DNA of 64,000 nucleotides from assembly GCA_964034945.1 (NCBI GenBank), contig OZ035960.1, forward strand, positions 70,018,994 through 70,082,993, in the 5' to 3' direction. The stretch is from Chrysopilus asiliformis. Its lineage: Eukaryota; Arthropoda; Insecta; Diptera; Rhagionidae. A program made the translations under genes and the position numbers. The notes beneath the pieces are model-generated. The model was not told where the DNA came from. It saw only the letters and a program-made list of their open reading frames with translations, and ran no database searches. Below, piece by piece: positions 43,503 through 54,400 of this stretch. Numbering within the stretch: position 1 is the stretch's first letter; each line of letters opens with the position of its first letter.

Positions 43503-43505
43503 TAA

Positions 43506-44121
43506 GAAAACTTTAATTCTTTAACGTTTCGAAATTCAAATTTATTAATAGCAATGCAAAACGTCAGTGGCAACACAAAACAGTGGCATCACTTGGCAAG
43601 TGTAAATACATTCAAACGACGAACAGCGAAGTATTGAGCAAAGACACAAATTTTCATTGAATAAAATTTATACTGCGAAAAATACTTTTTTTTCAAATCG
43701 ATTTACTGCTTTTTTAAATTTTTAGGTGAAATATACTGTTTTTTGTCCGAAAAAAGATACCATCGTTAGCTATACATAAAAAGGAGGGGTAGATATTAGT
43801 GAGCAAAAATTTTCCCTGCGGGCTGACCTCTCTCATGGTAAAAACCGGATCCGAAACCCTTAAGCGCATAAAGAGGTTTCAAGAGAGGGAAAGGGGTTGC
43901 TATTAAACTGGATCCGACACCCTTGAGTAAGAGATATCAGAAGAAACGGGGATTGACATCAAAAAGAATCAGATCTCTTATTCTGTCAATAACTGTCCCT
44001 GTGTGCAAAGTTTGATCAAAATCGGCCACGCCGTTTTTGCGTGATGCCGGAACAAACATTCAGTCAAACAGACAGAAATACCGACCGACATACAGACAGA
44101 CGGACAAACATAAATTTTAAG
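43506..44121. other. Unassigned stretch ending in a GACAGAC tract
   Basis: No convincing gene. Near 44060-44108 there is a short CAGACAGA/GACGGAC microsatellite next to AAAATCGGCCACGCC, the same grammar as in families B-E. Confidence 0.4.
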
Positions 44122-44539
44122 CATAACAAAACCTATAATTGCCAGTCTGGCAATTATTAGAAACTCGTATAGTGATATTCCTATCAAAATTGGAACAGTT
44201 GTATCAAAATTCCAGTTTGAAGTCAAACTTTCCAATAAGATTTTTTAAAATTTGTTCCAATAGGATTTTCATGTATGGGAGTTTTATTTAGAATCATATC
44301 CTAAATAACTTTTGTTCTTGCACTTATTTGATAATATGAACAGTTTTTGAGATATTCGCAAAAATCGTTTTCGTTCGGGTTCCCCCCTAATGGTCCATTT
44401 TTGCCCTTTAACGAACTAAACCTTGCATTTTACGAAAAACGGATCTGCTCAAAATTTCAAGTCTCTAGCTCAATCCGTGCGCCCGCAATCCGCGCCACAG
44501 ACGGACATGCAAAAATCAATTTTGTTTATCATTCTAAAC
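44122..44539 (-). mobile_element. Family C copy 8, cut by a hAT end
   Basis: It runs from CATAACAAAA through hairpin and GACGGACATGC to ATTCTAAAC, where CAGTGGTTCCC of a hAT element begins. Confidence 0.65.
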
Positions 44540-44684
44540 CAGTGGTTCCCAAAGTGGTCCCTACGGACCCCCAGGGGTCCCCGGGATCATCCAGGGGATC
44601 CGTGGAAAATTAAAATTGATTTGGGGGTCCCTGAACAACGTCAGGGGGTCCGCGCAAGGTTTAATATAAAATAAAAAATATCAG
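44540..44684 (+). mobile_element. hAT transposon left end
   Basis: It begins CAGTGGTTCCCAAAGTGG, a classic hAT terminus. It is followed by repeated GGGGTCC/GGACCCC motifs. Family B interrupts it at about 44685, and a hAT transposase relic appears at 45640. Confidence 0.7.
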
Positions 44685-45589
44685 TTGTGGTCAACACAAA
44701 ACTTTCTTCTACAAAATCTACGACCCTGCGCAATTTACGCTAGAGCCCTGTCGCGTTGTCAACCTAAGACGACCTCCCAATAAATTCTTGGTTTATTCAA
44801 AAATATCAAAAACGTACAAAATTTGAGATAACTTGAGAACTGTAAAAGATATCAATTTACGGTAAATGGCAAAAATGTAGAAAATGTTAACATCTTTAAT
44901 TCTTCTTTTAACTGATTTGTCGAAAAACCGTTAGTTTGCAAATTATTCGCAAACATATGATTTTTTACATATTAATGAAAATATCTCAATAACGGTAAAA
45001 GATAACGGATAACGGTAAGAAACAAAATTGTGCAGAATGCCATTCTCATTAATTCACTTCATACATTCAGTCAGCAAAAACCCGTTAGTTTTCGAGATAA
45101 TCGCAAAAAACTGTTTTTTTTTAAATAACGGTTTATCTCGATAACAGGTGGAGATATCGAGTTATAGTTAAAGACAAAAGTGTGGGAAATTTTATTTTCT
45201 CCAAGTTTTGTCATACTTAAGGCCACTAAAAAACGCGTAGTTTGGGAGTAAATCGAGAGAAACGAAATTACGATTTTTGAAAAACCGCCAATTTGGATAC
45301 TTCCGGTTAACGGATTTCCACCAAAAGTTGATAGGATCGTCCCATTTCAGGACCCAACATGTCTATAAAATTTCATGGCGCTAGCTCTATTAGTTTTTGA
45401 GAAATCTTGTACACAGACTGACAGACTGACAGACAGACTGACAGACAGACTGACAGACAGAAAGACATTTTTTTTATATGACTCCAATCGACTCAGGAGT
45501 GATCGGGAAATGTTTTTTAGGCAAAATTAAGAGGTCGAAATTTTTCATGAATACAATACTTTATTATACTCCGTAGAAGAAAGTAAAAA
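44685..45589 (-). mobile_element. Family B copy 3, complete, about 905 bp
   Basis: It runs from GTGGTCAACACAAAACTTTCTTCTAC to CGTAGAAGAAAGTA, inverse to copy 2. It carries the GACAGACAGACTG tract at about 45413-45461. It supplies the uninterrupted version of the site hit by the 17-kb LTR element. Confidence 0.8.
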
Positions 45590-45639
45590 TTGTGACACAT
45601 TTCTATTAATATGGAAGTTAAAATAAATAACAGAAGCTG

Positions 45640-45722
45640 TTGATTGCTTTTCCGTCTTCCTATTTGGTAGAACGTAACTTCAGTGCCGTTATGAGCCTCA
45701 TCAAAAAAGAAATGTTTGATTT
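45640..45722 (+). pseudogene. hAT transposase C-terminal relic
   Basis: LIAFPSSYLVERNFSAVMSL matches the dimerisation-region signature FP.SY.VE..FSAV..L of hAT transposases. The frame continues but soon becomes unlike the family. With the CAGTGG end at 44540 it marks one decayed hAT element. Confidence 0.7.
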
Positions 45723-45845
45723 ATATTTTATTTTTACGTTACCATTTACCATTCAAGACATCAAAGTTAAATTTGTAATTTTTCTATTAAACATTTACAT
45801 ATGTAGTTTTTCACCCAGAGTCCGTGGGCAAGTTTTGACTATGAA

Positions 45846-46380
45846 CATAACAAAAGCTATAATTGCCAATCTGGCAATCATTGGAGACCCGTATGGTGAT
45901 ATTCGTATTAAAATTCGAACAATTGTATGGAAATTCCTCTTTGAAGTAAAACTTTTCAATCAGATTTTTTCAAATTTATTCCAATTGGATTTAGATGTAT
46001 GGGAGTTTTTTTGTAGAATCATATCCTAAAAAACTTTTGTTCTTGGACTTTTGTGATAAGATGCACCGTTTTTGAGATATTCGCAAAAATCGGTTTCGTT
46101 CGTATGAGGGGTACCCCCCCCCCCCACCTAATGGTCCATTTTTGCCCATTAACGAACTTAGCCTCGCATTTTACGAAAAACGAATCTGCGCAAAATTTCA
46201 AGTCTGTAGCTCAATCAGTGCATCCCGCAATCCGCGCCACAGACGGACGGAAAATTAAATATTTTTGTCCTTCTAAACACACTGGTGTAATACATTTTTA
46301 TGTGTGATGACGGGGTCGTGGCGTTACAAACGGTAAGGCAAAGTTAATATACCCTTTGGTTTCACCATACGGGTATAAAA
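45846..46380 (-). mobile_element. Family C copy 9
   Basis: Both ends are present. The microsatellite is reduced to GACGGACGG. Confidence 0.65.
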
Positions 46381-46787
46381 ATGTCATTTTTGGCATCAGT
46401 ATTATACGACCAAATACATCAATGTATGTCAATATTTTTGAGAAAATCCAAAATTACAAAAATTGTCCCCTTTACAGTTTTTATTATATAGATGGGTAAA
46501 AAGTAAAATGGACACATCTAAACATAATTTTCTAAAAGTTATTTCTTGCATTTGCATTATCCTTACAGGACCTTCCGTTTTGAATTTTGAAAATCTGAAA
46601 AAACCGGATTCGGGATCAGCGACCCCAAAAACCCCCGAGTGATACTTTTCAGCCTCCTATTGAGCAGGATTCATGGCGAAAATCACGGTTTAAAAATACC
46701 CAAACCCCCTTTACCCCCCGTTCACCCCCTTAGCGCTAAAATTTCGAAAAATCTCGCCTTAGTGAGCGCCTACGCAATGGTTGGTAC

Positions 46788-48247
46788 CAGTGTTGGGGTT
46801 ATCTAGATAATAATTATCTAGATAATCATCTAGATAAAAAAAAAAGTTATCTTTATCTTATCTAGATAACACCCCAAAAAAGTTATCTTTATCTTATCTA
46901 GATAAAGGAAAATCCCATTTATCTAGAGATAATCGTTACCACCGAAAATCAAAAAATTAAATCTGAAAAAATGCTGAAACGAAATTGTTTTCTGCATACT
47001 TTTGAAAACCTAAAAACTTTTTTTAGGAACAGTTTTATACTTGGCAACAATTTTTGTTTACGGACAAGGAAGCGAAGTGTCACTCTTTCCCTTGCCTCTC
47101 TTCTCTTGTCCATAAAAAAAAAGTTCTGCCAGTAACTGTTGCCAAGTGTAAACCGGGCTATGAACGAAATAAAAAATCATAACGTTATAAATTTCCTTAC
47201 GTAGCAAAATTAAACTTATATTTCGTGACGTTATTTCGTTTTGTATCGATAAAAACCTTAATTTCGTTACGTTATAATGTTATTATTCCGTTACACATTG
47301 TATTGAAACTGAAAACAAAAAAACGCACTGTAATAATAGTTTATCACAAAGTAATTCAGTTCAGTTTCCATAAAAATAAATTGTATAACAAATAATAAAA
47401 CTCAGCAAAAAGAAAATACAAATAAAAACGGAAAAAATGTGATTATTAAGTTAAAAAATCAATAAAAAATACAAAAGACAAAAAATCACACAAAAGTTTT
47501 GTTCATTAAAAAAACTGTCTCCACAAAAGCGTGATTTTGATATCAAAGATATAGAATTTTTTTATAGAATTTCGCTCTACTTCTGGAGTTACTAAAAAGA
47601 AAATCTTTTCGCTACCAAAAAACTTGCTTAGAAGATTTCCATTTTTGTATCTCCAGAAATAGAGTGAATCTGGCCAAAACAAAATCCGATTTAGAATCAA
47701 AATACGATTAAAAACACTACTCCAATATTTTTGATTATATTTTATGTCTGTGGGGTTATACTTGATGAACTTTTGTGGGAAATTTCACAAAAATAATACT
47801 GAACAAAACAAGGAAATACTAATAAACAACGAAAAAACGTAATATTTTTTTCGTTTTTCGTTATGGTAACGGAATTGAATTTCTATAACGTTCATTATAA
47901 CGTAATTTTGAAGAAAAAGCCCGAAAATCATTTCGTTATTTCGTTACGTTACGATAACGTTTCTTATCCGTTTTCTTTTATTATTATTTCGTTTCTTATT
48001 ATATTTAAATTGGAAATCAAGAAAAGCAAAAAATTTTGTGCTATTTTTTTTAGTACGTAATTTTGAATTTTGTGCAATGTCAAAATAAATATTTATCTAA
48101 AAATTATCTAGATAATTTGGCTTTTTATCTTATCTTATCTATTATCTTTCATATTTTCATTATCTATTATCTTATCTAGATAAACATTACGAGCATTTAT
48201 CTTTATCTTTATCTAGATAAAAAAATAATTATCTGGCCCCAACACTG
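46788..48247. mobile_element. hAT element, nonautonomous, 1460 bp
   Basis: Ends CAGTGTTGGGG and CCCCAACACTG with TATCTAGATAA repeats just inside. The exact 8-bp duplication GTTGGTAC lies at 46780-46787 and 48248-48255. The unoccupied site is at about 49855-49866 in unit 2 (GATGGTTGGGACATA). No transposase. The interior has ATAACG/CGTTAT-rich inverted repeats and a small palindromic insert at about 47040-47152. Confidence 0.9.
47038..47152. repeat. Small palindromic insert
   Basis: ACTTGGCAACA at the left and TGTTGCCAAGT at the right, with partly complementary interior (TTTACGGACAAG against CTTGTCCATAAA). It looks like a mini foldback inside the hAT element. Confidence 0.6.
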
Positions 48248-48444
48248 GTTGGTACATACTGTGAAAGTTTCAAGTCTCTATCTTCGGGGGTTTGGGCTGG
48301 GCGTCAGATTAAACGATTTTATATATAGAGAAGATGGTTTTCACTTTTTCCAATAAAAGACGATGCGTAACAGATATTTTTAATTTTAGGTTTAAAAAAC
48401 TCAATTCCAACAAAAAAAAATCAACGAAAAATATTTTGCCACTG

Positions 48445-48500
48445 CTCAGAATTGAACCCGTACCTGGCGCGATGTAGTTTACACTTATTGAGTAGTAAGA
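48445..48500 (-). other. tRNA-like module 1
   Basis: On the minus strand GCGCCAGGTACGGGTTCAATTCTG resembles a tRNA T-arm with B box GGTTCAATTC. The 5' half is degenerate, so it is not a working tRNA gene. Confidence 0.45.
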
Positions 48501-49116
48501 ATATAAATTTTAAAGATAAATAAAGTAATAAAAAACTGCAGTCATTGGGGACTGCCAACAGAAATGAAAACAATAATATACGTAAGGTAATAATTATATT
48601 GTTGTGTATTTATACCTATATATTTTTCAACCTGAAATTTCGAAAATATATGCTAATAAACAGTAAATTTTAAATAAAAGTCAATATGCATAATAAGGTT
48701 TGAATTCCTGAGCAGCTCATGATTTTCTTATACTAAAAATGGCTAGAGATATTTAATTTTTTCTGTATAAGAATGCCACGTGCTGTTTAGAAATTTTCTG
48801 TGTAATTTTATTTTGCTGTATATTTTCTAAAAAAATCGATTTTTTGTTGTATAACAAAGTCACGTGCTATTCAGAAATTTTCTGGCTAATTTTATTTTGC
48901 TCGGTACTGTCTTCCAAAAAAAATCGATTTTTTCTGTATAAAAAAATCAAATGAAAGCAAATCAGCATTCTTAAGCTGTTAAATTAGCATGTCGGTGACG
49001 CGAACTCATAAAATTTTACCCATCCAAAAATCGCCCAACGCGCCTAAAGAAGTATAATATAAATAAAATAAATAATTTAAGGTAAAAAAAAAATTTAAAA
49101 AAAACATTTTGTCAAC

Positions 49117-49168
49117 ACTCGGAATCGAACCCGCACATCTGGCGCATTGTAGTCTAACACTTATTCAG
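49117..49168 (-). other. tRNA-like module 2
   Basis: Minus strand TAGACTACAATGCGCCAG then GGGTTCGATTCC, an exact pol III B box consensus. No complete cloverleaf is seen. Confidence 0.5.
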
Positions 49169-49275
49169 GAGTAAAAATGTAAACTTAAAGATAAATTAAG
49201 TAATAAAATATTAATAAAAATAAATAAATCAACAAAAAAAAATTTGAAAAGAAAAACAAAATAATTTTGTTACCG

Positions 49276-49337
49276 ATAAGAATTGAACCCGGTGCCTGGC
49301 GCATCGTAGATCAACTTCTAACTCACTGCACTAATCA
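49276..49337 (-). other. tRNA-like module 3
   Basis: Minus strand TTAGTGCAGTGAGTTAGAAG resembles an A box/D-arm. CTACGATGCGCC and GGGTTCAATTC then follow. This is the best tRNA-like module of unit 1. Confidence 0.5.
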
Positions 49338-50055
49338 TACAGTACAGAATGTCGTGTTAACATTGAAGACTTAGTTAGCGGCATATTGATAAATTTGAAA
49401 GGCAAATCACTAAAAAAGTATTATTAAAAATTGAAAAAAAAGTAAAACGGACATATCTACAGCTATAGAGCTTTCATTTAAAAAATGATCATCAAAATCG
49501 GAGCCGCTGGAGCTCTGCGGAAAGAAATCCAAACAAAATCGCTTTGCCTTTTAAATATATAGATTCGTTATCAGAGACCTCGAAAACCCCCTAATGACAT
49601 TTTTTCCCGGAAAAAATGGGAAAAAGGATATTTGCATTATCCTTACAGGACCTTCCGTTTTGAATTTTGAAAATCTAACACCGGTTTTTTTGATCAGTGA
49701 CCCCAAAAACCCCCGGGTGATACTTTTCAGCCTCCTATTGAGCAGGATTCATGGCGAAAATCACGGTTTAAAAACACCCAAACACCCTTGACCCCCCGTT
49801 CACCTCCTTAGCACTAAAATTTCGAAAAATCTCGTCTTAGTGAGCGCCTACGCGATGGTTGGGACATATTCTGAAAGTTTCAAGACTCTATCTTCAGGGG
49901 TTTGGGCTGGACGTCAGGTTAAACGATTTTATATATAGAGAAGATGGTTTTCACTTTTTCCAATAAAAGACGATGCGTAACAGATATTTTTAATTTTACG
50001 TTTAAAAAACTCAATTTCAACAAAAAAAAAATAAAATAAAAATATTTTGCCACCG

Positions 50056-50105
50056 CTCAGAATGGAATCCGTACCTGGCGCGATGTAGTTTACACTTATT
50101 CAGTA
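50056..50105 (-). other. tRNA-like module 4
   Basis: Counterpart of module 1 in unit 2; the B box is mutated (GGATTCCATTC). Confidence 0.4.
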
Positions 50106-50144
50106 GTAAGAATATAAATTTTAAAGATAAATTAAGTAATAAAA

Positions 50145-50674
50145 CATAACAAAAGCTATAATTGCCAATCTGGCAATTATTGAAAACCCGTATGGTGATT
50201 TAAGTGAACGGCGAACCGTTATATCAAAATTCCACTTTGAGTCAAATTTTTCAATAAGAATTTTTAAAATTTGTTCCAATCGGATTTTTATGTATGGGAG
50301 TTTTATGTAGAACCATATTCTAAATAACTTTTGTTCTTGCACTTTTTTAATAAGATGCACCGTTTTTGAGATATTCACAAAAAACCTTTTCGTTCGTATG
50401 GGGGGGTACCCTCCCTAATGGTCTATTTGTGCCCATTAACAAACTTAGCCTCGAATTTTACGAAAAACGGATCTACGCAAAATTTCAAGTCTCTAGCTCA
50501 ATCCGTGCGCCCGCAATCCGCGCCACAGACGGACGGACATGCAAAAATTAATTATTTTTATCATTCTAAACACACTGGTGTAATTCATTTTTTTGTGTGA
50601 TGACGGGATCTTGGCGTTACAAACGGTAAGGCAAAGTTAGTATACCCTTTGGTTTCACCATACGGGTATAAAAA
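50145..50674 (-). mobile_element. Family C copy 10, with empty site available
   Basis: Inserted in unit 2. The empty site in unit 1 is at about 48525-48545 (AAGTAATAAAAAACTGCAGTC). Comparing them fixes the element ends at CATAACAAAAGC and GGGTATAAAA and shows no target duplication beyond ambiguous A bases. Confidence 0.75.
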
Positions 50675-51107
50675 CGGGCAGTCATTGGGGACCAACAAAA
50701 GTGAAAACAATGATATATTTAAGGTAATTTTGTCGTGTATTTATGCCTATATATTTTTCAACCTGAAATTTTGAAAATTTGTGTTAATAAGCAGTAAATT
50801 TCAAATAAAAGTCAATATGCATATTAAGGTTTGAATTCCTGAGCAGCACATGATTTTCTTATACAACAAATAGCTAGAGATATTTAATTCTTTCTGTATA
50901 AGAATGCCACGTGCTGTTCAGAAATTTTCTGTGTAATTTTATTTTGCTGTATATTTTTCAAAAAAATTCGATTTTTTGTTGTATAAGGAAGTCAACTGGT
51001 GTTCAGAAATTTCCTCTCTAATTTTATTTTGCTCTATACAGTCTTCAAAAAAAAAATCGATTTTTTCTGTATAAAAAAAGCAAATGAAAGCAAATCAGCA
51101 TTCTTAA

Positions 51108-51645
51108 CCCATTTTTCGCCACCCGATAAAAATTCTTACCACAACTTTAAATGTTCATCAAAGCTCATCAAATTACTTTTTCGTTGATTGCAGTGCCAAG
51201 AAAGATTCTTTAATCAATTGATTATAAAATGAAAAACTTGGGTAATTGGATGTTCCCATTTTTGGCCACAAAACAGACAAAAACCCTCCCAGAAACGTAA
51301 AAATACTCGTTTCTCGCCATTGGTAAGAATTCGTACTACAAAACCTTTTTTCACATTTTTGTTTATTTTTTCGAAGAATGTACCGCAAAGCGGTAAGGGG
51401 TTGAACCCTTAGATGATTTTTATTCCAAAATCAATAAAAATTTTCACGTTTTTCTGGAAAAAATACCACATATTGAGCATAGTATTGGCTATTTGCCGTG
51501 GTTAAGAATTTTTACCACAATTTTCCGGAAAACTGTTGGTCGGAAAATTCTGAAACTTTTTGAAAGTCATATTCGACCCAAAAGTAGCTTCCACACAAAT
51601 TTTGATGGAAAAATTCCCACTCGTCTAAGAGCGGCGAAAAATGGG
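51108..51645. mobile_element. piggyBac-like MITE, 538 bp
   Basis: Ends CCCATTTTTCGCC and its inverse are flanked by TTAA (51104-51107, 51646-51649). The single empty TTAA is at 48971-48974 in unit 1. CCC ends with TTAA duplication indicate piggyBac. No transposase. Confidence 0.88.
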
Positions 51646-51791
51646 TTAAGCTGTTAAATTAGCATGTCGGTGACGCGAACTCATAAGGTTTTACCCATCC
51701 AAAAATCGCCCAACGCGCCTAAAGAAGTATAATATAAATAAAATAAATAATTTAAGGTAAAAAAAAAATTTAAAAAAAACATTTTGTCAAC

Positions 51792-51843
51792 ACTCGGAAT
51801 CGAACCCGCACATCTGGCGCATTGTAGTCTAACACTTATTCAG
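51792..51843 (-). other. tRNA-like module 5
   Basis: Counterpart of module 2, with the same GGGTTCGATTCC B box. Confidence 0.5.
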
Positions 51844-51946
51844 CAGTAAAAATGTAAACTTAAAGATAAATTAAGTAATAAAATATTAATAAAAGTAAAA
51901 AAATCAAAAAAAAAATTTGAAAAGAAAAAAAAAAGAATTTGTCATC

Positions 51947-52008
51947 GATAAGAATTGAACCCGGGCCTGGCGCATGGTAGTCCAACTTCTAACTCACTGC
52001 ACTAATCG
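51947..52008 (-). other. tRNA-like module 6
   Basis: Counterpart of module 3: TTAGTGCAGTGAGTTAGAAG, CTACCATGCGCCAGG, then CCGGGTTCAATTC. Confidence 0.5.
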
Positions 52009-52238
52009 AACAGTACGAAATGTCGTTTTAACATTGAAGACTTAGTTAGCGGCATATTTATAATTTTGAAAGGCAAATTACTAATAAAGTATTATTAAAA
52101 ATGGGGAAAAAAGTAAAACGGACATATCTACAGCTATAGAGCTTTCATTTAAAAAAAATCATCAAAATCGGTTCAATAGGAACTCCAGGAGGTCGAAAGA
52201 AATCCATACAAAATCGCTTTGCCTTTTAAATATATAGA

Positions 52239-53157
52239 TGACATACCACAGCTTGCAAAGCGCGCTTATGAAAGTGCTTTTACGATACGAAATATAACCT
52301 CATCGTTCAAAACGCCTGGAATTTGGCCAATTAATAGACTGGCTTTCATAGACGACGATTTTGCAGCGACATTTGTATCAGATCGACCGTACGAGTGTAT
52401 TGAAGACATTGAAAAAGGCCCAATTGATGTCGCTTCAGAAAAAGCGAAATCAATTGGACCTTTCTTAATGTCTTCAATACCGTCAACTTCCCGACAAGCT
52501 GTTTCAATTACTCCAGAGCAGATAAAACCTTTTCCAAAAGCTGCTCCTTGAAAATTAACATCAAATCGCCGTGAAAAAGGAAAGTCTCGTATTTTTACTG
52601 ATTCACCAGAAAGGATTCGAATCCTTTCCTTTCTTCAGGCAAAAAAAGGAAAAGAGATTAATAAAAAAAAGCGTGCTGAAACTAAAAAGTTTGAACAAGT
52701 AATTTCATAACACTATTTTTTAAATTAATAATTTATCTATGTTATTTTTTTATAGCCTCAATATACCTCTGAATCAGAAACGTCTCTTGAAGAATTACCC
52801 GGTTCTGACCATTGCTCTATTATATCTCAGAAAGATGCAAACCATCCAAAACTTTTAGTAGATCAAGATGTTCTTAACAAAGCAGACTTTGTGCTAGTAA
52901 GATTCAACCCAAAGAAAGGAAAAGACGTGTTTTTCATCGGTCAAATTCAAAATGCTTTTGGAACAACTGATTTTGATGTCAAATTTCTAAGGAAACATAA
53001 TCAGTATTATGTTTTCCCATTTATCGATGATATATCTTCAATATCCAGAAGGGATATTATTTCACAGTTGTCGGAGCCTAACAGTATTCCAGGAACTTCG
53101 CGCACTAAAGGATATTATAGATTCGACGTAGATTTTGCGGAATACAACATGCGATAA
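52239..53157 (+). pseudogene. pogo/Tigger-like transposase, C-terminal exons
   Basis: The frame resumes from 41867. IYDIPQLAKRAYESAFT and TPGIWPINRLAF are typical of the region after the DDE core. A stop TGA at 52549-52551 breaks the frame, which otherwise continues to 52698. A canonical GT-AG intron of 57 bp (52699-52755) follows. The last exon (52756-53157, stop TAA) has ADFVLVRFNPKKGKDVFF and FDVKFLRKHN, as in the tails of insect pogo-type proteins. Three lesions in all (two stops, odd donor) plus the Helitron make this a dead gene. Confidence 0.82.
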
Positions 53158-53708
53158 ATACCCACCTGAAATTTATTTTTAAGAAACTTCAATGAATCGT
53201 TTTTGATTTTTTTTCGATTTTATGTTTTATGAAGAATAAATGTTTTATGTTTTTTGATAAAAAATATATTTTAACTTGATTAACACTAGAGTTTCAATGA
53301 ATTTTCGTTGAGCTTATTCTTGCCCCACCAAAAAATTGCCCTTGTTCACTTTTACCCCACCATTGGGTTTAACGTAAGCAAAGTACGCATTTCGTTCATG
53401 GATTTAAAAAAGATATGTCCAGTGAGATTTCTTTAATTTTATATCATTTATTTCATCGGCAACTAATTAGAGAAGAGTTCAAAAATTCACTCTTCTCAAT
53501 CATTTGCGTTTTTCAGGTTGTAATAAAAGAATTGTAAAAAATGCTTCATATTCTGAGTAAGAGATTTTGGTGAATTTCGATTTTAGCAAATTAAGAGATT
53601 CACCACGATGTCTTCATCTGACAGCACTTACTCATAGACGTCAAATTTGGCTGTTTATTGACCTTCGATTTTTTCTGAAATTATGAAGTGTCCAAAACAT
53701 TGTTTAAA
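53158..53708. other. Probable pogo-like 3' end and spacer
   Basis: AATAAA signals lie near 53235. Around 53315-53380 CTTGCCCCACC and CACTTTTACCCCACC mirror the GGGGT motifs near 39170. The rest, up to 53708, is unassigned. Confidence 0.35.
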
Positions 53709-54276
53709 CATAACAAAAGCTATAATTGCCAATCTGGCAATCATTGGAGACCCGTATGGTGATATTCGTATCAAAATTCGAACAGTTGTACCAAAATTCC
53801 AATTTGAAGTCAAACTTTCCAATAAGATTTTTTAAAATTTATTCCAATCGGATTTTGATGTATAGGAGTTTTATGTAGAATCATATCCTAAATAACTTTT
53901 GTTCTTGGACTTTTTTGATAAGATGCACCGTTTTTGAGATATTCACAAAAAACTTTTTCGTTCGTATGGGGGGTACCCCCCCTAATGGTCCATTTTTGCC
54001 CATTAACGAACTTAGCCTCGCATTTTACGAAAAACGGATCTGTGCAAACTTTCAAGTCTCTGGCTCAATCCGTGCGCCCGCAATCCGCGCCACAGACGGA
54101 CAGACAGACAGACAGACGGACAGACAGACAGACGGACGGACATGCAAAAATTAAATATTTTTATCATTCTAAACACACTGGTGTAATTCATTTTTTTGTG
54201 CTATGACGGGATCTTGGCGTTAAAAACGGTAAGGCAAAGTTAATATACCCTTTGGTTTCACCATACGGGTATAAAA
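53709..54276 (-). mobile_element. Family C copy 11, full length
   Basis: Both ends, hairpin, subterminal repeats and a GACAGACAGACGGAC tract (about 54093-54140) are present. Confidence 0.65.
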
Positions 54277-54400
54277 AGCAAGGTGTCTGTCTCGTAGAGA
54301 CGGCCAGAAGACGTGGATCCGCCTACAACGATCGCCAGTAGATATTTAAGTAAGAAATTTTATTGAAAAGGAAATTAAGGAAACAAAATTTTATTTAAAA

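Larger units (their letters stand above)
46545..49562 (-). repeat. Helitron internal unit 1
   Basis: It contains one family D-type satellite unit, a shared 250-bp segment (TGATACTTTTCAGCCTCC...), three tRNA-like modules and, at its right end, the Helitron 5' terminus AAGGC...TATATAGA in inverted form. It is repeated as unit 2. The hAT MITE at 46788-48247 is an insertion specific to this unit. Confidence 0.75.
41868..52238 (-). mobile_element. Helitron, 10.4 kb, nonautonomous, with nested elements
   Basis: On the minus strand it begins TCTATATATTTAAAAGGC and ends with the hairpin GGGGCGCAGCCC directly followed by CTAG. It is inserted between A and T. Removal joins AACATATA to TGACATACC and restores the transposase frame (GKVINIYDIPQLAKRAY). 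There is no Rep/helicase frame, so it is nonautonomous. Contents from left: GC-rich hairpins, Harbinger relic, family C copies, hAT relic, two head-to-tail units with tRNA-like modules, hAT MITE and piggyBac-like MITE. Confidence 0.88.
49563..52238 (-). repeat. Helitron internal unit 2
   Basis: Second head-to-tail unit, same order as unit 1. It lacks the hAT MITE but carries family C copy 10 and a piggyBac-like MITE. Its right end is the true 5' terminus of the Helitron. Unit 1 ends with the same terminus at 49562. Confidence 0.75.

Noticed and set aside
49117..52008. Functional tRNA genes
   Set aside because: Only a B box and part of the anticodon arm are convincing; no complete acceptor stem or cloverleaf can be drawn, and the modules repeat within a transposon.
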